From: Acanthaster planci
Lineage: Eukaryota; Echinodermata; Asteroidea; Valvatida; Acanthasteridae
Direction: 5' to 3'
DNA: 64,000 bases
Assembly: GCF_001949145.1 (NCBI RefSeq)
Contig: NW_019091449.1
Span: forward strand, 863,399-927,398
Part shown: positions 25,401-38,600 of the stretch, one piece after another
Layout of the letters: every line of letters starts with the position of its first letter
How positions within the stretch are numbered: the stretch's first letter is position 1
Position numbers and translations under genes: made by a program
The notes under the pieces: model-generated
The model's database searches: none
Told to the model about the DNA's origin: nothing
The model's input: the letters and a program-made list of their open reading frames with translations, nothing else

Positions 25401-28400
25401 GATCACTAAAGATCTTACACCATATCAAACTTTGAAAATCATTACTGAAGTTAAAAATCCTGAATATGTACCAAAGTTGGATAATCGGTGGCAGTTTGCT
25501 CAACTGCATCACAATGACTAGTTTTCTAGTGGGACAAAATGAGACTTTGAACGGAACATCTCATGCAAGGATTAAGCTCTGCATACTCACCTGAGGTAAC
25601 TCTCAATCTTGCTCAAAATTTTCTCCAGTTCCTCGTCTTTTTTCTCTGACACCTCTCCTCCAACCTGGAAGGAAAAAAAATTGAGTAATTCACGTTACTC
25701 ATTTTCAAGAAGTTGTGAAAAGCTCCCTTTATTGAATCAGCTTCCCAATACCAAACTTACAAGTTCACACATTACAACGCATTGAAAAATTTGACGCTAT
25801 CAGGTACTGTATGTCCAAACAATGTTTCGTTTTTTTGGTGGTTTCTTTGGGGTTTTAACCAAGACGGCTTTACTGAACTGACCCAAACCAAAAATCCCAA
25901 ATGCAAAACAGAAACCGACTCCAGGGTGGAAGAATCAACCTGACCAGACCAGAAGTCAGTTTAGGTCAGGTTTCCGGTTGGGTTTTTATGATAGTACTAT
26001 GAAATGAGCCCTTCAGGTCTCCTGTCTATGGACCTGACTTCTACTCACCCAGGGAAGGCTAGAAAGGATTGCGTGGACGAACCAGTCTGATCGGACCTGA
26101 GGGATTCCCTCCTCCAGGGTGACGTCAGCAAATGCTTCGTACAGAGCCACAATGGAGGAGACGTCCACCACGTGACAATTGACCAAGTCGGCAATGAATC
26201 GGGTCAGGGTGCGGGCCTTGTCCCACTCGTTGGCTTTCATCAAGTCCCTNNNNNNNNNNNNNNNNNNNNNNNNNNNNNNNNNNNNNNNNNNNNNNNNNNN
26301 NNNNNNNNNNNNNNNNNNNNNNNNNNNNNNNNNNNNNNNNNNNNNNNNNNNNNNNNNNNNNNNNNNNNNNNNNNNNNNNNNNNNNNNNNNNNNNNNNNNN
26401 NNNNNNNNNNNNNNNNNNNNNNNNNNNNNNNNNNNNNNNNNNNNNNNNNNNNNNNNNNNNNNNNNNNNNNNNNNNNNNNNNNNNNNNNNNNNNNNNNNNN
26501 NNNNNNNNNNNNNNNNNNNNNNNNNNNNNNNNNNNNNNNNNNNNNNNNNNNNNNNNNNNNNNNNNNNNNNNNNNNNNNNNNNNNNNNNNNNNNNNNNNNN
26601 NNNNNNNNNNNNNNNNNNNNNNNNNNNNNNNNNNNNNNNNNNNNNNNNNNNNNNNNNNNNNNNNNNNNNNNNNNNNNNNNNNNNNNNNNNNNNNNNNNNN
26701 NNNNNNNNNNNNNNNNNNNNNNNNNNNNNNNNNNNNNNNNNNNNNNNNNNNNNNNNNNNNNNNNNNNNNNNNNNNNNNNNNNNNNNNNNNNNNNNNNNNN
26801 NNNNNNNNNNNNNNNNNNNNNNNNNNNNNNNNNNNNNNNNNNNNNNNNNNNNNNNNNNNNNNNNNNNNNNNNNNNNNNNNNNNNNNNNNNNNNNNNNNNN
26901 NNNNNNNNNNNGGCTTACCATTCACGCAGGATGCTGATAATTTTGGGCTTGTAGTTGGGCAAGTCAGCTTGCAAGACAACCGCCAATCCTTCAAGGTTAC
27001 TCTCCAAGGACGACGTACTCTGTGAAAGAAAAACAAGAAGGCTTGGCTGTGCCATATTACAGAGCAGAGATTCTTCGAATGAGATTCAAATGCTGTGCCA
27101 TCAATGATTTATTGACAACGAAATGCTAACTTGACTTTTTGAAAGCATGCAATGTCCATCCATCACCAAGTTGGTTGGCAATGTGTAATCGGATCACAGA
27201 AGTTGTGCATTTAGCAACAAAACCTGGTTTTTCTTTTACTGAAAACCAAACATCCAAACATTCTGAGCAATATTGAAGACAACTTGAGATGACCAAGGTC
27301 ACGTTTCTGGCTTTCCAAAGAACAGCATTCCCCTCAAAGACTTTTCAAGGGTCAGCCTCTCCGTACTGTTGGCAATCAACTTCACGTTTACAATTTCGTA
27401 AAAAAAAAAATCCATGCGTACCTTTTCTCCTACTCTTGTGATGAGAGATTCTAGTCTTTCTTCAATCTCGTTCTGATCAGTTGTTGTCCTTCGTCGTTTC
27501 TGACTCCTAGTGTCATCTGCCAACAAATGATGTCAAATTGCATTAACCCTATCCCTCCTCAATCCTCCAAAATCCTTCGGGCAGTTTTGGAGGAGTTTGG
27601 AGGATTGAGGATGAATGGCAGAAATGTATGGGTGATTGTGCAGGATGCCGTGAATGAAGGTTGTGGGTTGGATCTTGTGTTGTTTCTGCTTAGTCATGCA
27701 TAAATTTAGCCTGACGTTGCTTAGTGAAATTAACCACACTGCTCAAGAAAGCCATTCACCATGCCTCAACATAATGGCAGGAATTGCCACAGGATTTTGA
27801 AGGATTGAGGAGCTGGGTAGGTGCACACTATACATCTCATTTTGAGCATAAGTGCAAAGATTGGTGGATTTCAGACGAATGCAATCTCTAGACTAGGGTC
27901 ACTGGAGGATTTTGGAGGATTGAGGATTTGCCCAAGCTAAAAGGCCCTAATGGGTAAGGATTAATCTTGTCCAGTGGACAAACACACACAAAAATGTCAT
28001 ATACTGTAATGCTGACAGAGTTGGGACTCTAGAAAATATATTGAAAAAAATCACTTCTTGGTTCCTTAAAAGTAGTTATCCCCTGTTTATGGAACATTAT
28101 ACAAATAATGAATGTTTACAAGTGTAATGGTAATAATTTCATGAGAAGACTTCATGAGAATGATCCAGTAATCTGATGACGAGGATTTATGGAGGTATTA
28201 TGTCATTTTAAATTACCTAATCTCTGCATAATTTGCATCACCAACAACAGATCACATACATAAGACCTCAGCATAACTCTGTAAATCCACTATGTAACTG
28301 GAATAGTGTTCCGTCCATTGAGTTCAATAAACCATCAGCCCATTCAGTTTGCTTCTACTCCATATTTACATATGTGTACAAAGTCATGTGGTCACTTAGC

Positions 28401-30126
28401 CCAAGTTGGATGTTATTAAATATTTGGCATAACACAAAAACAAACAAAACCAAACGGAAAATGCAATACAGAACAATACATTACACAAGACAAACAATCA
28501 ATCAATGGCACATGCCAGGAGTTGAACAAGTTTACTTAAAAACTGTGACCTAAGGGCCTCCAACTCCGTTGTCTTCACTTACACTACGACTGACATCCAG
28601 GGTACAATGTCCTCCTACCTTTGCAAAAGTTTTTCAACTACTAGTAGTATGTTGTAAAAAAATTCGCTATAGCAGAAGGACTTTAGGCCAAGAGAATGAA
28701 CATCCCGGATTTCCTTCCGGACAATTTGGAAATCCATGAGGCTTTTTTTCATTATTCATTCTTTGGTGTACATGTACATACCACACATCCATAGCGAGTA
28801 CATGTCCATGCAAAGGGAACCAACCTTGAAAGTAGACTAGCTTTTAGTCCATCTCTCATCACGCCATTTGTACGCGGGCACACTACGAACTCCCAATTTA
28901 CTTTGCAGCCATTTTTAACCCTTCCCAACTGGAAAAACAACAATTTTTCTGAAATAATAACTTTTTGGAAAATAATGAAATTATTTGGCAGCTGTTTTAG
29001 TGGTAAGCAGGCGGTGGACGGATATCCAGGATATTCATTTTTATGGCCTTATACCCTAGACGTTAGTCACAATGCAACGTGGACTGGGCTAGTGGTCATA
29101 GTGGTCGCTCATGGTAAATAGATATGAAGTGGCTATCGTTACGACAGTCGTAACACATTTCTCATTTTCTATCGTTACGGCACTGAACTGCACAAGTGCG
29201 ATGACATAGGTAATCATCGCAACGGTTAATATATTTTAAAATCACCTGGACTACTGAACGCTTGTGGCCGACAATGTGGAAGGTTTGGAACCACTGGTGT
29301 GTGAATCCGCACTTGGACTATTTTTTTGCCTAAATTTCATGTTTTAAACCATAATTGTTTTTATATTGGTTTTTAATTGTTCCGCCTAAGCAGGAATCTT
29401 TTCTTCTTTTCTCATCGGAGGCTTTGGAGGATTTTTTAAGGGGATATAAAGTCCGAAATCTATGCTCAAGTTGGTGCACTTGCTCAGTTGCAGTGCTGTA
29501 ACAATAGAAATGGGAGATGCGTTACGGCTGCTGAAACAACAGCCACGGCGAAATAGAAAAACACTTCACTTCACATTGTAATTTTTTTTCACTGTCCTTA
29601 AAGCAAAGTGTATTGTCCCAAAATATTCCATGTATACAAAACCCCTTAAGACTTGTTCATGTTTGTAACTCTTAATTAACTTAATAATTGTGCACACCTA
29701 GAATTAGGCCTATATTTTATAGGGCTCCTTGCTCGGTTTCTTGGTAACAAAAACATGAAGAAGAGACATCTGGACATGAAAGAGGCAGAGTACAACTAAA
29801 TCACTTGTGCCTGTGGTTGTCTCTTTATGCAAGGGCATCTAACACATCAGCCCAATCTCTATATTTTCGAAAGAAGCATCAGGAAACTGATTTTGTTCCC
29901 AAATCGCTCCCCAGCACCAAAATCGTAACACTCAACTTGCCCATCACTGCTACACGTCCCATTTTCTCGAAATAGGTGCAACTAGGCAAACACTAAAGGC
30001 CTACCACGATGTAACAAAATAAAAACAAATTTGGGTATTTTAATTAAAACATAACACAAGAAACTTCAATGCATCTATTAAAACATTACCCTCTCCATCA
30101 TCTTCTAGACGTCTCCTCCTAGACAT
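16415..30126 (-). CDS. NCBP1: Nuclear cap-binding protein subunit 1 (CBP80)
   Basis: NCBP1 is the large subunit of the nuclear cap-binding complex. With NCBP2 it binds the m7G cap and supports splicing, 3' processing, export and nonsense-mediated decay. Minus-strand exons: 30126-30090, 27516-27422, 27019-26919, [gap], about 26249-26049, 25664-25591, 25126-25057, 24629-24414, 23630-23533, 23020-22846, 22601-22474, 22259-22185, 22059-21950, 21201-21073, 20427-20328, 19933-19840, 19498-19283, 18606-18475, 18286-18173, 16528-16415. Phase closes at every junction outside the gap. The start [12 protein letters not shown] plus a later QKRRR resembles the bipartite nuclear signal of human NCBP1. Recognisable segments follow in human order: [96 protein letters not shown], an acidic [14 protein letters not shown] linker, and [10 protein letters not shown]. 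These correspond to the MIF4G-like helical repeats. About 759 residues are visible and about 42 are lost in the gap, giving roughly 800 against 790 in human. The final residues are [11 protein letters not shown]. Confidence 0.96.
21551..21764 (+). mobile_element. MITE-like inverted-repeat element, family 1, copy A
   Basis: A segment of about 215 bp with ends AGAGCTGCTTAAGCACAAA and (reverse complement) TTTCATTGAGCTGCTTTC. Inside are GGTTACCAG and its complement CTGGTAACC. The same sequence, reverse-complemented, occurs at 56763-56993. It lies in NCBP1 intron 13 (between exons 13 and 14 of those mapped) and has no coding capacity, as expected for a non-autonomous DNA transposon relic. Confidence 0.7.
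24721..24925 (+). repeat. Possible tRNA-derived SINE in an NCBP1 intron
   Basis: The plus strand carries GGTTCGAATCTC at about 24768, a good match to the internal RNA polymerase III B box, followed by a body with CCAAAACATCAGG and GGTTTCCTTCAGGACAGC. I could not define a clear A box or element ends, so this is an inference from the B box and its position inside an intron. Confidence 0.4.
26250..26911. other. Assembly gap of 662 N
   Basis: The run of N falls inside NCBP1. The exon ending at 26049 runs into the gap at its 5' side (the first visible residues are [11 protein letters not shown]), and the exon before it ends ILRE plus a split codon. By comparison with human NCBP1, about 42 residues covering the LPEKLTIYTTLVGLLNA to FGGEFVEAM region must lie here. 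Confidence 0.98.
27550..27612. repeat. Palindromic CCTCAATCCTCC element, copy 1
   Basis: A left arm CCTCCTCAATCCTCCAAAAT (about 27555-27574) faces a right arm ending TTTGGAGGATTGAGG (to 27610), an imperfect hairpin of about 60 bases. It sits in NCBP1 intron 1, just upstream of exon 2. Related copies lie at 27904-27962 and 63475-63573. Confidence 0.7.
27904..27962. repeat. CCTCAATCCTCC element, copy 2 (half)
   Basis: It begins GGAGGATTTTGGAGGATTGA and continues TTTGCCCAAGCTAAAAGGCC and a GGGTAAGG tail. The 63527-63573 region shows the same order of motifs, so the element extends beyond its palindromic core. A weaker match (AGGATTTTGAAGGATTGAGG) lies at about 27793. Confidence 0.6.
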
Positions 30127-32661
30127 AGCTTAATCTGGAGAAATAAGCAACACAACTTGTCAAAAAGTCTGTGACTTTGTTGTCTGCTCTCTGCAATGCA
30201 ACGACGGTCTCGTGTTAATGTTGCGTGCAATAAGTCGCGGAGAAATGACTGGTACCCTGAGAACGTACACGAACACAGGTCGGTGTGTAAACCAGCGAGA
30301 ATAATTCAACTATAGATGGCGCTAGACGAAAGTAGTGACCAAACAGTCTCATCATAATAACCAGGTCTTATAATAATGTACCGCCACTGAAAATTGATGC
30401 CACTTGGAAAATATTGTACATGAAAAAAATTTAAAATAAAAATTAGGACGAAAACATCCAATATTTAAATAAAAGAAAAATTACACGTCAGCGCAATGGT
30501 TTGGCATACCTTTCCCCTTTGTTAGAAGAAGAACCGTTTAATAAATACATGCCTGCAGCCGTATTAAAATACTAGTTTGGGAGAGGAACTGATGGGCAGC
30601 ACCGGGACCCCCGCCTGAAAGTTTGTGTTGTCAGTATAACAATGGAGCTATTAAGCGCCCATGGTTTAATTTAAGTTCACAACTGTAAGGTCAGTTGGGA
30701 GATCCTTAATACAACTTCAATTCTTCAGGTTTATAACAATGTCAGTGATTGTTGGCACAGTACCCTGGTAACTGATATTTTTACATTCTTATTTCAGCTG
30801 AGGTATAATACCCCTAAACGGTGTTGAAACTTTCACAATGCACCATGCAGTCAACAAAAATGGAGCTATGGGTAGGTGGATTGGAGATTCTGGAACAGTT
30901 CCTGTACGGCTATTTGTACATGTATATATATGAGAGGGTACATTTCGGCGGGAAACAATACTGAAAGAACAGAGTGAAACGTACGTGTAGTAGGCCAATG
31001 TTTTTTCTCACAAAATACCTTTTCCAACATTGTAAATAAGCTGAATCCATTAAAAGAATTTGTCCAGCGGGCCCTACAACATAATAATTCCAGCTGATCA
31101 CCGGAAAGCTTATTCCATTCTCCCTTCAGTTCTATTTTTTTTTCCAGTTCAGAACGACTTGTGTAGTCATGATGGTGGCATGTTTGGGATATTTCGTGTC
31201 AGTCGGCACCGTAGGCCTAAATGCTGGGAATTAGTGAAAATGATGCAGGAGCAAAGAGCAAAAAACCCCGCAATTAACCTCATAGCAATATTCAGTGCTA
31301 GAATAATCTTGGAGCCTTCAATTTGCCCCTGGAAAACTGGTGATATTCTTCGCACAGGGAATCGACTCTTTCAGTATTCAATCTTGTCTTCTTCATTTGC
31401 GGCCTGGCCTGCTACCCGCCGAGTAAAATTTCGCTCGCTAAGTTTAATTCCACGAAAAATATTGAAGCACTACTTTCGTGGATATACGGACCGGGGGAAA
31501 GTTTCCCACGTGTCAATAAGAGCATCGTGCGTCATTATTTTGTTAACGTAGGCCGTCTAAGCTAGACCACGAGCCCGTAGGGTAACTTCCGGCAGTCAAC
31601 ACTTGTTGCCCGTGGGCGTGGCAGTGACCCGCGTCAATGAGGGGAACTACTGCATCTCCAAGCAACTATAATAAGACTCATATTCATTGTGATTACGTGT
31701 ATTGACTCCATCAGGATCGATATGAGCCAAGAAAAATTATCAGCTCTCTTCGAGTCTTCACTATGATACTTCATTTCTCCGATGAATTAACTGCAATTGG
31801 AAGTTTCATGCTGATCTGCACCAGGATTGTGTAAAATTATTGATTATTATTTTGGACTTTATTATGATAATTATTGATAATGGGCGACCAAAATGCTGAG
31901 TAAGGAGACAACATTCCTGAGCGATAACTACGTAAGTGATTTTTCCCGTCCGAAAGCGCTTGAAAAATGGAGTACAAAATGGCAAGACTCACGATGCCAT
32001 GACAAAGCACACCGGGTTCAATACAAAGGGCCACTGTGTGGTCGGGCCGACCGCATGTTGAGCGCCTTTTTTTCCTCGGTCCGCTTGTCACGCGGCGCCT
32101 TGTGTAAAAAAATGGTAATAGCGCCCCCATACGTCATCTCGTACGCGTTGTCAAAAGTATGGAAGTTGTCGAATCGCTGAAACTTTATTTTATTTCTTCT
32201 GCAGTTCAGCTTATTACGCCCTTGATGAGGGTCGGAATTCAGTGGCAGGTAGTTGAGACATCTTAAATCCCGAAATCGGCGTTGGCTGTCCAGGAGTGGG
32301 GCGAAGAGCAGGTGAAAATTGGACTTGGAAATCAATTGCAGCCAGGCCGTGTTCGTGTACGCACGTAGTAATACACGGTAGGAATTGCGCAGTGCATGTG
32401 ATGAGGTCACGCACGGCCATTTGTGTGTACACTGCAGAAGCTGCAGCGTAGCCGGAAGAGATCGCGGTACCGTGTCGCGCTTCGCTGTGCACCGGTGACG
32501 GTGTATTGTTCGCCAGGGCCTGGGCGGTGTGCGGTGTATGGCCCACAGCCGACGACGTAGGACTGTATAGGGCAGGCAGAAAGACAAAATTGGACTGATT
32601 TTTTTGCGGGTGTTGAATTTGGTGGGAGTAGTTTTCTTTGCCTGGAATTTGGTTGAAATCG
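30127..32661. promoter_or_regulatory. Region between divergent NCBP1 and USP3 starts
   Basis: NCBP1 starts leftward at 30126 and USP3 rightward at 32662, so this 2.5-kb interval must hold both 5' UTRs and promoters. The part nearest USP3 (about 31.4-32.6 kb) is GC- and CpG-richer than the rest, consistent with a promoter. I see no confident TATA box or other named site. Long antisense open frames at 32018-32753 are judged to be by-products of composition. Confidence 0.55.
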
Positions 32662-35600
32662 ATGGAGTGCCCACACCTGGTGAACAGCGTAACGGCTGGA
32701 GTTACTGCCATGCCGGTGACAAGAAAGTCCAACAATGGAGAAACTTCGACCAACTGGGTTTGTGCAGGTAAAAAATATCGTTGAAAGACTTAATTACTGA
32801 TATATTTTGGGAATGGAGTGCAATTATGTGTTAACCATAAAGTGACTTTAGTTGTTCAGCAATAAATTTCACAGCTGTATTGGTTATAAGCAGTGCCCAG
32901 ATTTTCAAACTTTGTGTAATTTTTGAAAAGGTTATAGGTCATGTGTGCAACTACCAATGACTTAGTGATGTATACTCAAGTGCTGTTGGGCTTTTTAGTG
33001 TCACTTCATGTATGCATCACCTAACAAGGTCGACCCTGCTATCCCCTTATGGTTTAGACCTGAAATCAATGCAAAGTCCAAGTAATCCAGTCAGGTTAAT
33101 TTATGAAGATTGTAATCACATTATATTAAACCACCCATGTCAAAGTGAATTTTGTTGTGTTTAGCTTCGTGTATTTTGCTTGAATAACGCATTGATGGGA
33201 ATCTTCTGTTTTCTTTTTTGAGCAGTTTGTAGGTCAAGCAAAAGTCCCTGGATGTGTCTATCATGTGGCACCATCACATGCGGAAGGTAACGCAGCGCAC
33301 TGTCGACTGTTAGCATTAAGCACTTTGTTCTTTTACTCCCTTGCGCAAGATGACGTCAGTAACTGTGACAACATAATGTATTCCTTGCCACTTTCCCAGC
33401 TTGATCCCCCGTGTCTGTACACTGAGGTACCTCGGGATGTAGAAGTTTTGATTTGCACAATTTTCTACATTTGCAATAAACTTGAGTTGCTAATGCCAAC
33501 GTTACTGTGGTTCCGTGATAAGTGGGAAAAGTTAGGCGTGCAACTAATGCTACACGTGCATAGTCAGAAACATATGTTCATTTTCCCCAATGAAAATGTA
33601 CAGTGTACAGAATCCAGTCTCCAGGTAAAAAGAAAAATTACAGTCTGTCCACCTTTGGGGTGGGGATGTTCCAACTATCCAGATGTTTTGAAATGAAATT
33701 TTTGTTTCAGGAATGAGTGGACATACATGACTATTATATCATTATTTAGACTTCTGTTGGAAGTACAACGAGGCATATAAACTCGGAGATATTCCTCATG
33801 TCTCCACAAAGTTGTGGATGTAAATCATGTGATGTTTACACGTTTATAAGGGGGAAAAAACAGCCCCAATGCCTGTATAAATTTCCCTAAAGTCCTAAAC
33901 TGCCTCCCTGTGTAAGGGTTACATTGCCCAGAAAAATCCACTCGTCCAAATCAACAATGTCTTTTCTCCATTTTCAGATGCTGATTGTCACTTTCTGAAA
34001 TTCATGTCAATTTTTTTTTTCTCAGGTATGTCAACGGTCATTCCAAAAAGCATTACGAAGAGTGCCAACATTGTGTATGCATCAGCTGTGATAATCTGAG
34101 TGTTTTCTGGTAAGAATGCCTTCCCTCTCCGACTCCTCTGAAAGACAGTGAAACCTAGTCCAAATTACCTGGCTGCGGCTGAAGATAATACATGCTCACT
34201 GGAAGCCACTAACTAGTGGCTAAATGCATTTCCCATAGGTACCTGCATTATTGTAAGCCATAGCCAAGTCATTTGGATCCAGCATTACTGTATGTACTGT
34301 CTTCTTATCATGATTACGGTGCTTGGGAACCAGTGAAGTAAGATCTTTCACTTCCAGTCTAGTTCCCGCTCCCTCCTCTTGAAGCATAGAGTAACAGTGA
34401 GACCAGGAGCCAGCCTACTTGTGTCTGAAAGTCATGGCTATGGAACCAATGAGTTGTGGCTGCAGCCGCTTCTCATAGACGTGCCTGTTATTCCAAGCCA
34501 AAGCCATTCAACAACCTAGCTTCACAGAGACACTGACCGGAGCCAAATAACTTGTGATTGCAATTTTCCTGTTCGGAAGGTTTTCCACATTTTACACCAG
34601 TCGCTTTGTTTGTCCATCATTCCAGCTTTCTTTGCCAATTACGTATTTGTAGAACTTATGTATTCTTCTGTTATTTGCAGTTATGAATGTGATGAGACTG
34701 CAGTGAACGACACCAAAGCAGGAACCGTTCAGCAAGTCAGACAAATCTTACAAGATATAGCCAGGTGAGAGCTGCGTTGAGTATGAGGAGCCAAGGCTGT
34801 GCCCAAAACTTGTGGCTGTGGCTTAATGTTACATATTTACCTATGGAAGCCGCTGGCTAGTGGCTGCAGCTATTACCCATGGGTGTAAATGCATCTGCTA
34901 GCCGCAGCCATGACTTATAGACAGTGATTCTTCATGAGGGTATTCCCTTTGTTTTTAATCTGGTGTGTAATTTGTATTTACATTTGTTTCATGCCATTGA
35001 AGTTGGGATACAAGACACAGTCTGTTTTGGAGGTAGTGTGCAGATAATGAATATTTATGAGACCAGAGGTAAGAATAATTTCATGAGGTTACAGATGGAA
35101 TGTTCCATTCTACAATGCAAATGGAACAATTTATCTGTAAGTGAATAATGTTATTCTTTCCATTTCACTGAAGTGTAACATTCCTCATTTGTTTCACTCA
35201 TTTGCTGAATAAATCTTCACTAAATCAATGCTGAATAAATACTGGCCATACGAATTCCCGTATCACCCATTTTGAGTGAAGAGCCACGTCAAAGGGTCAT
35301 GAACAGTATGACTTGGCAAATAGATTGATTTATGAATGGAATGTTCCGTGTTTGTGGTGCAGCTGCGCTGTGTGTTAGGAAGAAAGAATGCATGATACAC
35401 CATCAACAATCACATGTTGCATAATGCCATTTGGTTTTCGCATGACCCTCCATAGAGTAATTTGATTTGTGTCCAACCATGTTGTTTTGTAGCGCACAAT
35501 TCGATAACAAGCGGCTAAAAAGTAGTAAAGAACAGGTCACCGACAGCGATGAAGAAGGACCTCCTAGGAAGAAGCTAGCCACAAACAATGTGAGTACACT

Positions 35601-38600
35601 CTGGCCTGGCTTCGGCTTCCCTGGAAGGCATTTGTTTGATGTCTGTTCGAGGGAAGGCTTTGTATTGTTATCATTGGCTGAGCGAAGAGAACAGTGTGAC
35701 CGAGTCTCACAAAATGAGTCTCAAGGCCGTTTTCATTTTGGTATATTTTGCTCTTGTTTGCTTAGAAAGAACAAACTGAGCTCTGTGTTTGATTTATTGC
35801 CCAGGTGGTTTTTATGAAATGGACATCACGCTGGAGAAAAATGTTGAGTGTTACTGTTGCTCACATTGTACGATATTCTTTTATAGGCCTCTAGGTCTAA
35901 AGTAGCTCTGGTGACTTTTGGCTCATATTGTTAGATCAGACATCAGTTTGTGGCATACGAGATATATTGGAGCACGGTTGATGCCTGCTGACTGTTGATG
36001 CTAATGCAAATGGTCATCACATCACATCTGCGCTGAACAATTCACGGGCCATCGTTTTGCAGGTGGATCTGAGCCAGCCTTCTCATTTTTCTTGAAGAAT
36101 TTTGTAAACTGATTGATGACGAGTCTTTTTGATTGTGCGTTTGCAGGTGAAAGCGACCATTCCTGGACTGAGGAACCTAGGAAACACATGTTTTATGAAT
36201 GCAGTACTACAGTCACTAAGGTAAAGGTGCCACACCAGTACGTAATGTGTATGGAGTCGGGCTTGCAAGGGGGGTACTTTCCTCACCTTTGAGCTCTGCG
36301 ACCCAGGGTCAAATCCCAACATGGTTTGGATTCTTATACCCTGCCCAACATCAAGGGTTTTCCTAAGCTGAACATTAGCATGAACCAGGCCAAACTCTGA
36401 ACTTACAATTTTGCTGTAATCTCTAAGGTTGAATTTCCAGAAAATGCGGACAAAAACTGCAAAAGAACGTAATGCAAAGTGCAAACCATCTTTAAAATCC
36501 CCTGAATAGAAATTGTGGGAGAAGCCTTCTATTTTTTTTCTTGATCGACCCTGCCCACAAAAATGAGAGTTTCACATTCTAGTTTCGCTCACGGTTGCAA
36601 ATTTCTTTCTCAGCAACATACACCAGTTCTGCTGTTACTTCAAAGATCTCCCCGCTGTGGAGCTGAGAAACGGCAAATCGGCAGGAAAGCGCATCTACAA
36701 CACACGGAACCTCAAACATGACGATGTGTGAGTATGAGTTAGCTTCGCTCATGGAAGAGTTTCAGTCATGGCAGCATCACAGTAATCCATGTGTTTTAAT
36801 TGCTAGAGGGGACTATTAATAAAAGTGAATTGGGGTTAGAAAATCATCTTGAACATTTGTGTAATTTACTCAAAAAATATGCTGCATTATGACTACAGTA
36901 TTAGTGTAATTCCAGAAATTAGGAGTCCATGTTTTCGTGTCCCTGTCACATCTGATATATTTTTTTGTAAGTTCAAAACACATTTTCTAATTTCCGACAG
37001 TGTAACTCATCACTGAGTGATGAATTTATGCAAATTACCTGCCAAACAAATAGTAATGGTTTGAAATTGATTACGGTGATATTTCCATGTCAAATAACAA
37101 AGGCCAGATGTAACAGGGACACAAAAATGTCACACTTTTGGGCTCCGAATTGCTGGAATTACCATAAATGTTCTGCAGTTTGTTAAATTTGAAGTTGATG
37201 CATTGTACCAGTTTTGAATTAAAAAATGCAGACAATGAAGAAAAGACTCAAAGAACTTGAATAACAATAGGTGATTGTAGTTTCCTCATAGATCCCACAT
37301 CTCACGGATGCCATTCTCACTCCTAGTATTGTCAAGCATTAAAATCACTGTAAGGTAATGCCGTGGGTGTGCCTTCCTTCCCAGATCCCTGGTAGAGGAG
37401 GTACGTAAGACGCTGTGCGCTCTCTGGCAAGGAGGCCAGTCGGCAATCTCGCCTGACTCTCTCTTCTCGGTCATGTGGAAAATCTTTCCACGGTTCAGGT
37501 GCGTATCCAGAAGATTCGATCCCTTGTTCTCTGGTGTGATGTTGGTCGTGTTCAGAGTGCTGCCTTCAGACTGTGCATGCACTGTAGAGGGTGCTATTTG
37601 GCCCACTTGCAAGTGCATCCCCTTTACAGCTGAATATGTACATCAGTAGCTGTGACTGAGAGGAATGCATTTGAACTCTGGAGCCCAATTAAAGATGAGA
37701 AAGATTTTCTGTGCCACCAGAAATGTTACGTATTTTTACATCCTTGGGCATTGTTAGAAACCTTCAAATCATGCATGTTATCGTTGGCAGAGGTTACCAG
37801 CAGCAAGACGCCCACGAGTTCATGCGCTACCTGCTGGACAGGCTGCATACAGAGCTACAAGGAACCCTATGGCCTGGTAACCCACGCCGACAGACCAACG
37901 GAACCAGTACTATTGTCACCTTCATGTTTGGAGGCTTGCTCCTCAGCCAAGTACATTGTGTTGTGTGTGAGAGCTTCTACAAGAAGATCGATCCATTCCT
38001 TGGTGAGATTGGGGTTGGGCTGGGCTGGGCTGGATAGGGCTGGTATGGGTTGAATTGGGTTAAGGTTGGGTTCTGTTGGTGGGGGTGGGAGGGTGTTGGG
38101 TTTGGTTCAGCTTTGTTTAGCTGGTAAGAGTCTTGAGGTGGATTGGGTTTGACTTGGTTGAGGCTGGGTACTTGTGGGTTGAAGCTGGAGGGTATTGGAT
38201 TTGGTTTAGCTTGGCTCAGCTGGTAAGCATCTAGAGGTGGATTGGATTTGACTGGTTGAGGTTGGGTACTTGTGGGTCGAAGCTGGAGGGTATTGGGTTT
38301 GGTTTAGGCTTGCTTAACTGGTAAGAGTCTTAAGGTGGATTGGGTTTGACTTGGTTGAGGTTGGGTACTTGTGGGTCGAAGCTGGAGGGTATTGGATTTG
38401 ATTTAGCTTGGCTGAGCTGGTAAGCATCTAGAGGTGGATTGGATTTGACTGGTTGAGGTTGGGTACTTGTGGGTCGAAGCTGGAGGGTATTGGATTTGGT
38501 TTAGCTTGGCTGAGCTGGTAAGCATCTAGAGGTGGATTGGATTTGACTGGTTGAGGTTGGGTACTTGTGGGTCGAAGCTGGAGGGTATTGGGTTTGGTTT

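Noticed and set aside
26013-27036. Open frames of about 250-300 codons spanning the gap
   Set aside because: They are artefacts of reading through the run of N; only the flanking NCBP1 exon sequence is real.
32018-32753. Two long overlapping minus-strand open frames (218 and 179 codons) antisense to the USP3 5' end
   Set aside because: They overlap each other in different frames, lie in the GC-richer presumed promoter and first exon of USP3, and resemble no known protein. Low stop-codon frequency from base composition explains them.
33265-33696. 143-codon plus-strand frame starting in USP3 exon 2
   Set aside because: It is in a different frame from the USP3 exon and runs into intron 2. The product has no domain I recognise, while the USP3 splice at 33286/34026 is well supported.
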